Origin: Steinernema hermaphroditum
Taxonomy: Eukaryota > Nematoda > Chromadorea > Rhabditida > Steinernematidae
DNA: 64,000 nt
Direction: 5' to 3'
NCBI GenBank assembly: GCA_030435675.1
Contig: CM059625.1
Coordinates: forward strand, 5,704,001 to 5,768,000
Made by a program: the position numbers and the translations under genes
The notes under the pieces: model-generated
Databases searched by the model: none
Told to the model about the DNA's origin: nothing
The model's input: only the letters and a program-made list of their open reading frames with translations
In this document: positions 25,384 to 37,819 of the stretch, piece after piece
Layout: each line of letters starts with the position of its first letter
Position numbering within the stretch: the first letter of the stretch is position 1

Positions 25384-27624
25384 TTACGACTGTTCGGTAG
25401 TGTTTGTTTGGCGATAGAAGATTTTGAACTCTTCGTAATAGTAGCGGGAGTAGAGGCTCACCACTGCCAGATCTGTCTCGCTTGTCAGAACCATATCACC
25501 GCGTTTATGGTGAGCACAACACATACTGCAATTGGCGCCTCATCACTTGGACTCCTAAGCAAGTCCACTCACCGATATCCAGTACTGCCGAAGTCGGCGT
25601 TCATCTTGAACTCGGCATTTCCGTAGAAGCAGCCTGAGGAGCATACAGGCCCAACGAACACAACCGATATTTGAACCGTTCTACCTTTGGATGCCTAAAC
25701 ACCATCTAAATTGCTAATTTCTACCACTTAAGCTCGCTTACTTTAATATGCCAGTGGCACGAGTCGTGGAAGTCTCGTGGAGCCTTGCTCTTGCTTCCTA
25801 CCATTCCTTGTAATGGTTTCCAGTCATCAGTGGCTTGGACTGTTTTTCCACAGTCCACTTTCGACGTTCCGTTGTATCCTGTACCGCGCTCGCCACACAA
25901 AGGACCTTCGAATCCCCACGGACAAATGCACTCATTGCAGTTCTTTGGTGACAGGTATCCTCCGTTTTGGCACTTGTTGCTTCTATTGGCACATCGTTCT
26001 AAACAAAACTCATAGCCTATCTTGCCTAGTATCCTCCTTCTTTCTGTTCAGCCTTTTTATATTCGGTCCATTTTTCAGAACATAAGTCCTTTCTTCACTT
26101 CATCTTTTCTTAACTTCATCTAAATCTATTCATTCGGTATCCTATTGTCCGCATATTTTTGGAATTATATGGAAGGATCAAAAAATATTGCTCTTAATTC
26201 GTATTAAAAACTGCTAGGAGATTTTTTGGATTTAGTTTGGCCGTGCACACAAACCAGTCCACTATAGGTTGGCTTACCTAGACACTGGTAGTGTGTGTTC
26301 ATTAGAAGAACGTCGACGAAAGAAGGTGCAACGCGCGAACCCATCGTTTGCTGGTGCAACTTATTCCTGGCCACTAGCACGGGATTATGGGCGTCTTTCG
26401 CGAACGACTCTAAACTTGACGTTTTTACAGCTTCGGCATTAAAGCTGACCGTCGGAGTAGTGCATGACACTTCCGTAGTCATAGGGCATCCCATAATTGT
26501 CGTTGGTACTTGATGTTTCCTTGTTGAACTGTCCAATCGAGCCCCGCTCGACGTTTTCCGGCTTGAAGGAAACGTATTCGTCTCTGTCGTGCCGCGACTG
26601 GGCGTGGAAAAAGCCGAGGGCGTGGCCTATCTCGTGAGCAATGGTCCCGAACTGCAAGAATTGGATTACGATGTATCAAAACCCGAGGTGGGAGTGGTTA
26701 GTTTAGCAGCATTTTAGGGTTATAATTCATAGTGTTTTAGCCCTCTCCTAAAGCAGGTGGCGCCAACTTAGAGAGACCGAAAAAACGCTTATTAAACAAA
26801 GTGGTTGAACTTACGTGTTCGCAGCTCTGTCCAATGGAGATGTCTTGCTGACTCCAAAAGCTGATCTTTCCAATGTAGCTCCAGCACCCGTCGCCCCTGA
26901 AGAAGCGAATGGTTGGACGCTGGATGCCATTTTCCTCAAAACGAAGACAGGTTCGCTCTTCCCAATAATTCAAAGCTTGACGGATCAAGCCTTTCACTCG
27001 TTCATCTATGAGTTGAAGCTAATGAGAGCTTGCGAACGTGACTACCAATGGACGAATCGAAGTAATAAGGAATTGTTCCTTCGTTGTCTCTCTGCCATCG
27101 AAATCGTGGAAAGTGGGAGTCCTTGTAGGCCTGTCGCTTAGGGCGAGAGAGGAGCTCGGTGATTTGGTTTGCGGTAAGCGCGATGTCTCCCTAAACAGTG
27201 AAGGCCGGTCCTCATTCTAGTTTATCTTGTTTACCTGATACAAATACTGTTTAAGGTTCTTGTTGATCTCGCCGAGGTTAGGAGTATCTTTGAGAATATG
27301 CTGATCACTAACGTCGACCATGGAACCTAATGGTGCGTCCTAAAATTGCTGATCATTTACCATTGAATCACGTTGTCGATACATTCATCTTTCGCGGATT
27401 TTCATAGGTCAGCTGATCGGATTCTACCTCTCGAAAGTGGTCCAGCTTCTCTCGAATATACTCCACTTCACCGAGCGTTTGGTTGTTGCCGATGGTCAGA
27501 AAATTTCTAGCAATCTAAATCAGCCTATACCAATAGGCATTGAATTTAGGGTTACGGTGTCTATTTGAAGAGCATGGCTGACGGCAACAGCAAGAAGAAC
27601 GGAGAGCAAACCAGCAGTGTGCAT
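25384..27624 (-). CDS. Astacin zinc metalloprotease of the NAS family, with EGF and CUB domains
   Basis: About ten exons give roughly 484 residues. Order: signal peptide (MHTAGLLSVLLAVAVSHA), propeptide ending in a dibasic site (SRPKRQA), astacin domain starting PRFRWQRDNEGTIPYYFD, zinc site HEIGHALGFFH with the following RHDRDEY, Met-turn SVMHYS, then an EGF-like module (NGGYLSPKNCNECICPWG) and a CUB domain that includes RMCC. It should be a secreted protease acting on matrix or cuticle proteins. No thrombospondin repeat is visible, which argues against the TSP-bearing subgroup. After HYSD the frame appears to break, but a 40-nt intron (GTCAGC to GTTTAG) restores it and leads to ESFAKDAHNP, as expected for the family. 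Confidence 0.93.
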
Positions 27625-27661
27625 GTTTTGCTGGTTCTGTTCTTCCGTGGCATAGGGTCAG

Positions 27662-27671
27662 TTTTATAAAG
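27662..27671 (-). promoter_or_regulatory. TATA box of the astacin gene
   Basis: The minus strand reads CTTTATAAAA about 40 bases before the start codon. No spliced-leader acceptor is seen between it and the ATG, so an ordinary short leader is likely. Confidence 0.5.
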
Positions 27672-29810
27672 ACGATGCATCATCGGATTCGGAGTTTCAG
27701 CTATTGAAATGGTAATTTTGATTGTTATTCGTGTTTCTTTCTGAATAGTCATGCATGTCTCATGGTTGATGTTTCCGAAACATAAGCTAGGCCGAGACGG
27801 TCGTTTGCATGTGCACCTGAGTCATCTGGAAGGGAATCGCCGACGACACCTCCAAATAAAATATTCATGGACCTTGTTTCGTCACCGGGAGAATATCATG
27901 ATTTTATGGATCAGTACATGGATAGCCTTTGATGTGGCCATCATTTAACCCGTCCACGTGGCCGGTTCACCCCTTTCCCCTCAACGTAGGAATGTTTGAC
28001 CTCTCAGCTGCCCCCTCCTCGACCACCTCCATCACAAATGAACCATGTATCGCAAACAGTTCCTTCGAATTCGGGGCCACCCCTCCTAGTGAGATGTGAA
28101 CAAATCGACACCACAAAAGCGTTTACCGTCCGTGAAGGTTGAACAGAGACCATTTCAACAATAGACCCTTCGGGGAGCGCTCCGTCCGGGCGCACGGGTA
28201 GTCTTATTATCAGCTAGGAGCAACACTCCCACGATCAGATAGTGGATTAATTGCTGTCCCGCACATTGAGGGCAGTTCCATACAGTCTAATGCCAGAACC
28301 TCTCCCTTAAGGGTGTCCGATGATCTTTCAAATGTACCCCTTTGATCACTTCTGCCGTTTGTATTTCAGGTGCTTTTCAGGCTCCGTGCTGGGGAATGCC
28401 ATTGAATCACAATTGCCCGTTCGCAATCACGTTTCGGATAAACAAGGATCGATTCGCATGGGAAACAGCCCACGGGATAGGGTTGGGCGGAGGGGTATTT
28501 GCATCGATTGCACAAACAATTCGCGCGTAGTCCCGCAAGCCACCCTATAGGGCGTCGTCGCCCGGAGCGAGCGCCTTTCCGTCCAGCCGGGCATGCGACC
28601 CACTGTATGCCGAGTGAAGCGTACAGTACGGAGTGATTTTACGCATTTTTTTTGCATGATCCCGTACCCTCTCTTCCCCAGATCTGGAAAGTTCGCCATC
28701 CTTGCGCTTCAGGAATGTATCCCGTATTAATGCATGAGTTTTTTTCACCCTAAAGGGTGGACGGGCCAAGTCACCAGTTCCATCCCACCCTTCTGTTTCG
28801 TTCTTTTCGACGTCTTCGGGAAGTAAATTGCATTATCGATCAGGGCAAACCAACAAATGCCCATATGGGGTCCGGCTCCTCGGTGGGTGGGCCGCCGGGC
28901 GGCTCTCCCGCGCCTCACTCGACCTGATATGACAACCTTTTTCTTTCAGTGACGGTGCTGGTGGCGGTCGTCAGGATTAGTTGGGAGCAACCCAGGGGAC
29001 GCGCGAGGGCTGCTGCCAGTGTTGGCGGCTGCCTGCGACACGATGATGTGAATGCGTGAGCGGGGCTCGCGGGTGCCGGAGGAGAGCCTCGCAGCGCCGC
29101 GGGCAGCGAAACCGGCACTCAGACGCATTCAGGCAAGAAAGCAGTTGAATTGACCCACTCAGTTCTCATGAAGTCTCAACTGATATTACCCTATTCGTCT
29201 CGGTCCGTTAATTGAATGTCCCTTAACGTCTCCGAGCACTAGCACCCTCAAACTCGCAAATTCCTAATTGTCGTTTAATAAACATTAGTTGCTAAGTGAA
29301 CGGGTAGCATTAACGGCGAACGATAGTACTTCTCTGAAGCATAATCACTTACGGACGGGAAGCTCTAAGGTCTGCGATATCGACCGCCGGGTTCATGTTG
29401 CAAACCCTTAAGGGGAGACGACCTTAGGGAACAAGGACCGAACGGGAACGGGGAAAAGTGTCTCCTTTCGTCGAAAGCCAATTCGATCGAGCATTCCTTC
29501 CCTCATCTCGTCCCGCTCCTCTCACCTCCTCCCCTCATTCCTAATCAAGACGAGCGTTCAACGCCCGCGAGGATGCGGGCGGAGAGAGAAACGACTGCTC
29601 GGAACCTATTTTACACCTATATTCATATTCAGGCATGTTGAACGTGCGTCGCGGACACAGGTGGTTACTAGGCAATGGTCATACCGACGTGAGTCCTGAC
29701 TTACCATAGTGATAGGATTGCGGGCCGTGACAGGGTGTCATTGCGACTTTCGGTCGGAAACTTTTAGTTCCACTGTTGTCCGGGTTATGCTTTGATTCAA
29801 TTTGTTTGCA
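27672..29810. other. Upstream region shared by astacin and Myb/SANT genes
   Basis: About 2.1 kb between divergent genes, so it contains both promoters. Patches at 28.86-29.1 kb and 29.5-29.6 kb are GC-rich and pyrimidine-rich. Open frames up to about 90 codons appear on both strands without recognisable products. Confidence 0.5.
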
Positions 29811-29819
29811 GCGACCCCA

Positions 29820-30982
29820 ATGAAGGAGGAGGTCGAGGAGAAGGCGCCATCTCACGGGGACGAGTCCAACGACGGTGCACCTCCACAGAAGAAGTGGCGA
29901 AGCCCTCCTTTCTCTGATGTGGAGAAGATGATGTTGGCGGAAAGGTACTCACAGAACTACGTCGACTACAACCTCAACGTCAACGCCATGTCGTCTAAGT
30001 GTAAGGATTCTTTAGCGACGAAGCTCTTCGAACACTTAGTGATTTGTAGGTGAAACGGGTGTAACAAGGTCTTCACTCCTACGGAAGTGGTCTGACGAAC
30101 TGACAGCAGTGGGTGTGTCCCAGAGGACACCAGCGATGGTAGAGCAGAAGATCAGAGACTACATCAAGAAGATAACCAAATATAACAATAAGGTAAGTAT
30201 GCTGCAGAAGTCCGCTTAAAACGTCTTTAAGGATTTAGCTGGAAGAGGAAGATCTCGATCCGGCCACAAGAACCCAAATGCTCAATGGAAGGTCTCTTAG
30301 CCCTTCTTCTCGGCTTTTCTTTGAAACCCTCAATAAGCCGACTTATCGGCGCATCCGACAAGCTCGATGCACTGTCAACAAGAAAACGCAGATTTCCCCG
30401 GCATCTATGACATTAACCAATGGTCATGCCGCTCCGCAAAGAGCGATGTCGACTTGCAGCAACAACCACACCGCTCCCAGCAGCCCCTCCCCGGTACCTC
30501 CGAACAACGGCAGCTTTTCGGCTGAGTGTAACGACAGTAGCAGTACGATCGACATCGAAACCCTGCTCACGAACTCTGCTTCCACTTCTGGTTCCTCCAC
30601 TGATGGAATTCCGGAAAACGACGCGAAAAGCACCTCCAGCCAGATGCACAACCATTCGGACGAAAACCACTGCAATTCGCATCAAACCATCCCTTCGGAC
30701 GTGTAAGTCGCCGAATGTCCCCTTATCGTAATCGATTACGTTTCGTTCAGGTTCGCGAATTTGATCGCCACTTTGCAGAACGGTACTTCTGTTGAGGAGA
30801 CGTCGATAGAAGACGAGATGCACACTCCTGGTAGTAAACGGCTCGACGATCTGCGGTGTGAACTCGTGAAGCAGAAGTTGGAGAACGCTCGAATCGATCG
30901 GCATATCAAAATGGTCCAGCTGGACATCATGCGCCAGCAGTTGTTACTGTTCAAACAAACCACGGGAAGTTTGCCGTCCTAG
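29820..30982 (+). CDS. Myb/SANT-like DNA-binding domain protein with C-terminal coiled coil
   Basis: Four exons (29820-30000, 30050-30192, 30239-30702, 30751-30982) give 339 residues. A TTTGTTTGCAG acceptor 9 bases before the ATG is a likely spliced-leader site. The N-terminal part carries acidic and basic residues, then a trihelix-like Myb/SANT module from about 25 to 108 with WRSPPFSDVEKMMLAERY, LLRKWSDELTAVG and PAMVEQKIRDYIKKI. Next comes a Ser/Thr/Asn-rich linker, and the end (LDDLRCELVKQKLENARIDR and the following heptads) looks like a coiled coil, suggesting dimerisation. It resembles regulatory proteins of the Myb_DNA-bind_5 type. Nuclear location and a transcription role are inferred, and I do not recognise a named ortholog. 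Confidence 0.82.
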
Positions 30983-31752
30983 CAATCCCCAAAAGCGCCT
31001 TTGCCCTCTGTAGTTGTTTTCTTCTCTCGGTGCCTAGTCAAAAGCTTCGTTTCTGGTCGCTTTCAAAATTGTTTCGTTTTGGTTTTTACCTTCTCTCTAT
31101 GCGGGTTCTTCCAGTTTGCATGGATACGTCCTCACGCCGACCCATTGTTCAAGCATTTGCGTGTCTCTTTTACAATCTGTGATTCTTCCTTCTTCCCTTT
31201 TCAGTCTCAGTTGTTCGTTTTACGCGGTGAAATGATGCAAAGTTCTAATAACAAGTAGAGTCTATTTATGGTTTTAGTGTCTGAAAGGCGATTTTGACGA
31301 CGTCGCTGATGGAAAACATGTGATGCTGGAAATCCCGGAAACAACAGTGCGCGGAGTACGCAAATGCGCCGGTTCCTCAAATTTACGTTTAATTTTGGAG
31401 CGCAACATGCTATTACGCTCAGGTTGTGTTTAAGCGTATCTCGAAAGGACATAGAGTGACGTTTACCTTAGCGATTTGCCTTGTTTTCTTGCAATTGGAC
31501 GCTGCTTGAGAGCTTGAAATCTTACATTGCGTGCTTCCTGGTAGTGAAAGTCAAAGGCAAAATTACCCAATTATGTAAAGTATCACAGCATTCAAATTCG
31601 CACGAAAATTCGAAGACTTCTTTAAGGAGTGCATTCCATCCTATTCACGTCACAATCTGCAACGTGATCCACAACAGTTCGCAAATCACCCACTATCGTA
31701 ACGATTTTATGAAAACAGCACAGCTGCTTGCAGCAAATAGATAGGAAAAGAT
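30983..31752. other. Spacer between convergent genes
   Basis: Holds the 3' ends of the Myb/SANT gene and of the GST-fold gene. Only short unsupported frames. Confidence 0.5.
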
Positions 31753-32976
31753 TTAGGAAAGGTTATCCCAGTCGTCCCAACATTCTGACCGAATGCGTTT
31801 GAGAAGCGTGAGGAGCCGAGGAAATTCGTGGTTGAGCATGTCAGTGATCGGCTGATCGTAGGGGAGGAAGTACGAGCTGGCAACATGGCCAAAGAATGTG
31901 TAATCGGCCTAGAAGACGTTGTTTCATATCTGTTTTCAATGATCAACATACAATTGACGGTTGGCTGCCGCAGATGTAGTCCTTGTCGCCGAGAATACCG
32001 TCAACAGCAGCCAAATCGCGACGGAGTTGGTCGTAAATAACGCTGGGAGGGAACTTCCCGAGTCCGTTGGCCTTGATGCGAGCGTTCACTTTCTGGCCGA
32101 AGAAGTGTCCGATAAGTGGAACGAGGAAGGAAGGAATGGGCATTCCCGACGCGTCCTTCGCCAGGAACTTGCTCGAGTTTTCAACGATCTTCGAGTAGAT
32201 AATAGCGCTAAACGATGCCATTCACAATTTAACTTTGAGGTAATTAGGCGTAAAATGTCTCCGGAACCACATCAAGCGAACTGTAATCATATACAGCAGT
32301 TAAAATTCACCAAAGATAAGCATCGTACATAACCCTCCTAATGCTGTGAGGCGAAATAGCTTCCTAACGGAGATAAAAAGTGAAAACGAATCGACTCAGA
32401 ACCTACTAAAATACTGCGAACGCCCACAATGACTTACAAGAAGGTATTTCCGTCGACTAGCCGATCAATCGCGCGAGCGATTCCCTCCTGTTCCTTATTC
32501 AATGTGGACTTAATGCCGAAGTGCTTCTCCAGTTCGAAGATTATGTACTGAGAATCGGCGATCTCTCTTCCGTTAAGCTCGACAAAAGGAAGAAGTCCTT
32601 TAGAGGAACGCAAAGTGAACGATGGAACAACCTAAAATGTAAATACTGCACTGATTATGTGCATTGGCCATACCTCATAGGCGATCTTGTTTGCGCGCAG
32701 CCACGTTTCAAGCTTCAAGCAGAAAGGCGACAAGTTAGGAAGGCGCGGAGCACGTGGGAACTGATAGAGGTATACGACATCCTTTTTCCAGTCCTTCTTA
32801 TGCACCTCGGGCACTTTGGAACCGTTGTATCTAAAGAGTCAAAGCGATTGTCACACGTTAGGACATAAAAATGTATCTTACATTTGCAAAAGCTTCACAA
32901 CGGCGAACTTCCCGATATAGAAGCTGACCAACACGAAAGCGGCTTGTCCTAGAGTTGGAATACAGTCGCACACCAT
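31753..32976 (-). CDS. CDR/FAXC-type GST-fold protein (metaxin-like thioredoxin plus GST-C)
   Basis: Five exons give about 285 residues. The start is a hydrophobic segment ([20 protein letters not shown]) that could anchor or target the protein. A thioredoxin-like GST N-domain follows with [20 protein letters not shown] and the conserved ETWLR, then [20 protein letters not shown], and an alpha-helical GST C-domain ending [20 protein letters not shown]. This is the pattern of the nematode cadmium-responsive (CDR) proteins and of insect failed-axon-connections. Enzymatic activity is uncertain in this family; a role in metal or osmotic stress is only inferred. The longest intron is about 222 nt (32.21-32.44 kb). 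The start at 32976 is the in-frame ATG that gives the hydrophobic N-terminus. Confidence 0.85.
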
Positions 32977-34378
32977 TCTCCTTCTTCTGTGAACGTAGCG
33001 GCACAGCCGGCAGAGTTAAGAAGGGTGCGCGCTGTGCTGTCGTCCGCATAGAGATCACAAACTACACTGTAGTACTCATTTAGTCGTCGCACGCTCGTGC
33101 AGATTGCAACACAGCATCGCTTGGAACTCCCTTCGCCACAAAGTAGAAAGGATGCTGATGTTCATGTCGCGCTGTGTTTACGCGCTTGTCTTATGAAATA
33201 AGTGACCATTTCCTCATAGACACACGTGTGACAAACACACCAATGACACAAAAAATGTCACAGTGTGGTTCAAATCCTGGCATGTGTTTGCATACCACAA
33301 TCAAAAGCTATGCAAGCTGTGTATTGTGAACGTATATTAGCCGTAAGTTATCACGTTATACCACTGAGCAGCAATATCAACATAGTTCATCCCTTTATTC
33401 ATTTTCAAATACTGAATTCGGGATAGGACAGTCTTCTCGTCAACCTTTTCACGATATTATATCATGTCGCATCATTCACTTTCTCAATGCATCAGTTCAG
33501 CTTATTTATGCTCATTTCATAACAAAAGAACAGCATAACAAACATATTATTGGGACTTCATTTATTATTGGACGTGCTATTTTTGGAGGGATTAGCCGGG
33601 GATTACCGGCTGCTATAATCATTGTTACCTGTTTGCAAAGAGACATGATCTTTTTTAGTAAAAAACGAAGCGATGCCTGGCGATATGGGGGATTTTGACA
33701 TTGGTTATTGTTTCGTGTGCGCCGCACAGTCGCTCTGTCCCATAGAGTTGTTTCGTGTTGGGAAGGTGCGAACGAATGGGGCGAGTTCGAGAGCGTGCGT
33801 GGATATCGCATTTTTTTGGTAGACCTATTATTTTTGTCGACACCGCTCCACTGTGACATTCAGATGCAAGCGTTCGCTGGTGTAATTATCACTTTTGAGC
33901 AAAACATAGAAGGTTGTAGTCGCTGAACAATATTGATTTTGGACGACGATCAAGGGTCAGAAATGAAAGAACTTCATAAAAGTTACTGCTGCGCTTGTGA
34001 GTGATCAACAGCCGACTCGACTGAATGGGTGACTTAGGCGAGCTTTCCAACTCGATGATCCCGAAACGCAGTTTAACTTTTTGAATGAAACGGACCTCTT
34101 TCGTTTTGCGAACTTTCGTTAAGCGCGATTAATTTCTATGCCGCTACTTTATACACTATAATTCGACGTATGGCGACTGGACCGACCGGCGTCGATCAAA
34201 TGAGCGTGGCGATTGATTATGGAAATGCCGTCTGAATCCCTTCGGGAGCTGTATTCCGGTTTTTCTAGCTACGATTCGCTCAGTGTTGGCGACTGTGTGC
34301 CGATAGATCCGTTGCAATTTTTCGACGCCGTATGATCCGCACAACTTTTTCAATCTACTCCTTCGTTTTAGAGGACAA
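32977..34378. other. Divergent promoter region between the GST-fold gene and transportin-3
   Basis: About 1.4 kb. At 33.2-33.3 kb there is an AC/GT-rich patch with the short inverted repeat TGACA...TGTCA. A GGTTCAAATCC word at 33268 resembles a tRNA B box, but no tRNA folds around it. No gene supported. Confidence 0.5.
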
Positions 34379-37300
34379 ATGAATGACGTGGAGACTGTGT
34401 TTGACGCCATCCAAACGCTGCACGGTCAAGATGAAAGCAGCCGGGCAAAAGCTTCGGTGTGGCTCACCGAATTCCAGAAATCGGTACAGTCGAATACAAG
34501 GCTATACTAGAACTAAAGGCCGTTTTCAGGTTCACGCATGGCAAATATGTGATCGAATAATCCACGAAAGGAGGTCCATAACAAGCATGTATTTTGCGTC
34601 TCAAACAATGCGCCAAAAGATTCTTTTTGACTTCAAAGAACTGCCTGTCGATTCCTATGGAAGCCTTCGAGATTCACTTATTACTCACTTACTGTAAGTT
34701 GCATATCCAGCCCATCCAAATCACCTTTTCTCTAGGAAAGTTAACTGTACTGATTCGAAAGAGTCTGTCATAATGACTCAACTATGCTTGGCCTTGGTCG
34801 ACCTGTACCTGCAAGTACCCAACTGGCCTAACTTCATTGCTGAACTGCTCAGCAAGTTCTCGAACAACCAAAACGACCGGACCCTCATTCTGCTATGTTT
34901 GCTCAAAGTTTGCCCGGAAGAGGCACGGAACCAACAAGTGCGCGTTGGTCAAAACCGTAGAAATGAGGTCGAGGCCGAACTGGCTATTGTCACCTCGGAA
35001 GTCTTAAATTTTCTTGTAAGCTACGAAATGTTGCATAAATAGCAACATTGTTTCAGGCTCACTTATGTCATACCTACCAGAAAAACGAGGATATAATTCG
35101 CCGCTCAATTCTGTGCCTAAGCTCGTGGTTACAAAACCCTCAAGTGCCTACAAACCAACTTGCAGACAACCCTATTCTACAATCAACATTGACTGTTTTG
35201 GTAATTGAACCCATCAACAGCCCCGCAATCATGCGTGCTTCAGCAAAATCCGAATGCTACCGAATTTGAAGTGCTCGACGCGGCGTCCGAATGCATTTCT
35301 TCGGCTCTCTACAGGGTGGAAGACGTCGACGCGAACCAGGCGTTCGCGAAAGTGCTTCAAGCCGGCGTCTTCAAAATGATCGACGCGTACAAAAGGGCCG
35401 AAGAGGCCGAGGACTACAACAAAATGCAGCACTATGGCCGTGTTTTCGTCGAAGCCGGCGAGACGTTCCTCGAATGCGTCGTTCGATGTCCTGGCCCCTG
35501 TGGGCTAGGCGATCTGCGCACCTTCGACCTCATGATTCTTTTGGTGGAGAGCAACGATCAAAGTGTAAGCTAAACGGGAATTACTCTTCTCAGGCAGAGA
35601 ATTACAGCTTCTGGACATGACCTTTAACGTTTGGTACCGACTCTCGGAATATCTCTTCCAAGGAATCGACGATGACGACGTCCTATCCGTCTTCAAACCA
35701 TATGTCAAAAGGTATTTCGGACTTATTGGCCATTATGTACCACGCATTTTCCAGATATTTGCAAGCGCTACTCAAACACTGCCGCTATGAGGCCGAGACA
35801 ACAGAACTTCCCGACCCAAACGACGACTTTGGAGAGCTCCGAACAAAAATCTCCGACTCCATCAAAGACGTCTTGTTTATAGTCGGAGTCGAGGAGTGCA
35901 TGCACATCGTTTCCGAGTACTATGCAAACGTCCAGAAGGTGTGGTACGAAATCGAAGCTGCCGTATTCTTTTTCTCCTCCATCGTTCACAACATCCGCCC
36001 TTCCGAAGAAACATTCGTACCGAGCATGCTGGACATTGTCGTCAAAACTCAGGATGACGCTCATCCAGCCCTGTTGCAGACGATGATCGACTTGCTTGAG
36101 AACGCTGAGGAGTGGATTAGAGCACATCCCGCCTGTCTAGGTAGACAAAACCACAAGTGCTTAGATCAAAATAATGAAAGTTGCAGATGCCGTCATGGAA
36201 TGGCTAATTCGCCGTTTGAGGGATCAGCGTTTCGCGGTTCAAGCCGCAAAAACGGTCTCTACGATATGCGAAAAGAATTATTCAGTTCTTTCGAAATACT
36301 TTCAACCTCTGATCACCATGATCACTGAATACGAAACAGCCATTGAGAAAGGGGCCGTACTTGAGACCGCTAGCGAAGCCCTTCTGCAAGGTATTTCATC
36401 CCATTTTCGAGCTGGCCACTTATCCCTACACTTTTCTCAGCTTGTTCGTGCCTTATCAACGACCTTCCGTTTGAAGAACTTTCACCAAAGTTCGAAATTC
36501 TGATTCGTCGGCAGAACGAGAATCTCCACAGACTCTGTGTATGAAATAGCCCCATTGAACTTGATAACAAAATTTTGCTTTAGGCCACGAGTAACCACAA
36601 ACAACCTACCCAATTCCGTAAACGAGACTCAAGGACCGATCAATCATGGACCTCACTGGCCTCGAACCCAATCACTTGGCTCGACAGAATATCGTGCGTC
36701 TACCGCTATGTGAAACCGTGGGGAGATCAAGAAGCCGTGAAGGCGTCCGGCGGACACGTGGCCGATACCGTAATGCACCTTGTCGAAGAAACTTGGAAGG
36801 TTCTTCTGTTGGCCATGAAAACGTTTATGCGAGACGTTTGTGTCATCGAACACTCGTGTAGGGCGGTTCGATTTGTCATTCGCTCTCTGGGACTTCGCTC
36901 AGCGCCGATCGTGAAAGAGCTTGTCCACACGATGGTCGAGATCTACCAGAACCACCAGCATTCGTGTTTCTTGTACCTTGGAAGTATTCTTATTGATGAA
37001 TACGGTGGAATGGAGACATTCCAACAGGAACTGCTTGACATGATGCAGGTACCTGAGCTGTCTAAGATGTATATATGCAACAGAACGTTTAGCTCCTCGC
37101 CAGCTACTCCTTCAAAATCCTCCAAAACGAGCACGGATTCCGCAACAACCCGGACACCGTGGACGACCTCTTCAGAATGGGAATCCGCTTCCTTCAGCGA
37201 GCGCCCATTGTCTTTATATGCGCTCCCATCTGCGATCTCATGTTCCAGTGCGGCATCAAGGGCATGCAGGTGGATCATCAGGACGCAAACCGATCCGTTA

Positions 37301-37819
37301 CTCTGTTCTTCGACGAAGTTGTTAACTTCATAACGGACAATCAAAAGGTAGTTCTCATCTCAGGTTGCGCAATAAACAAACCATGTCCACTTCAGCGCCA
37401 GATTAACACACAAGGCATGCAAGCAGGAGTGGCCCTCTACCTACGTTACGGTGCCCAGCTGACCTCTTCTGCCCTCAGCGGCACTTTGTTCTACGTGAGC
37501 GGAGGATTAAAGAAGGATCTGTGCGAAGTCATGGATGGAGTACGACGAGTGAATGAAGAGGTAACTTTTGAGTCCTTTACTCAATCTCACTCTCTCTGTG
37601 TTTTTAGGCCTTCGGAGATTACCTTCGTCAAGCAATAGAACTGCTCCCTCACGACACAGTGTGCAGCGCCACCCAGGAACAACTTCGTGAATTCCACGCA
37701 AAAGTCCTAAAGTAAGTCAACAACAAGTGAAGTAATCAACTTTAACGCCACATTCCAGAACTCGTTCTCGTCGAGAACTGGCCAGCCAAGTTCGCGACCT
37801 ATGTGCCTACTATCGCTAA
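34379..37819 (+). CDS. tnpo3: Transportin-3 (importin-beta family, SR-protein importer)
   Basis: Fourteen exons, from 34379-34483 to 37759-37819, sum to 951 residues; the human protein has 923. The acceptor CGTTTTAG ends 9 bases before the ATG. The N-terminal importin domain shows ASVWLTEFQKSVHAWQICD, YFASQTMRQKI and DSYGSLRDSL. Later landmarks are GQNRRNEVEAEL, CGLGDLRTFDLMILLV, DDFGELRTKISDSIKDVLF, HQHSCFLYLGSILIDEYG and DTVDDLFRMGIRFLQRAP. This is the HEAT-repeat order of transportin-3/Mtr10, which carries phosphorylated SR splicing factors into the nucleus and releases them on Ran-GTP. Introns are 36-50 nt, canonical, and all keep the frame. The gene is divergent from the GST-fold gene. 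Confidence 0.95.

Noticed and set aside
26400..26480. Apparent frameshift after the Met-turn of the astacin
   Set aside because: A canonical 40-nt intron fits exactly and joins HYSD to ESFAKD, as expected for the family.
33262..33285. tRNA B-box-like word GGTTCAAATCC
   Set aside because: No A box, acceptor stem or anticodon arm can be placed around it.
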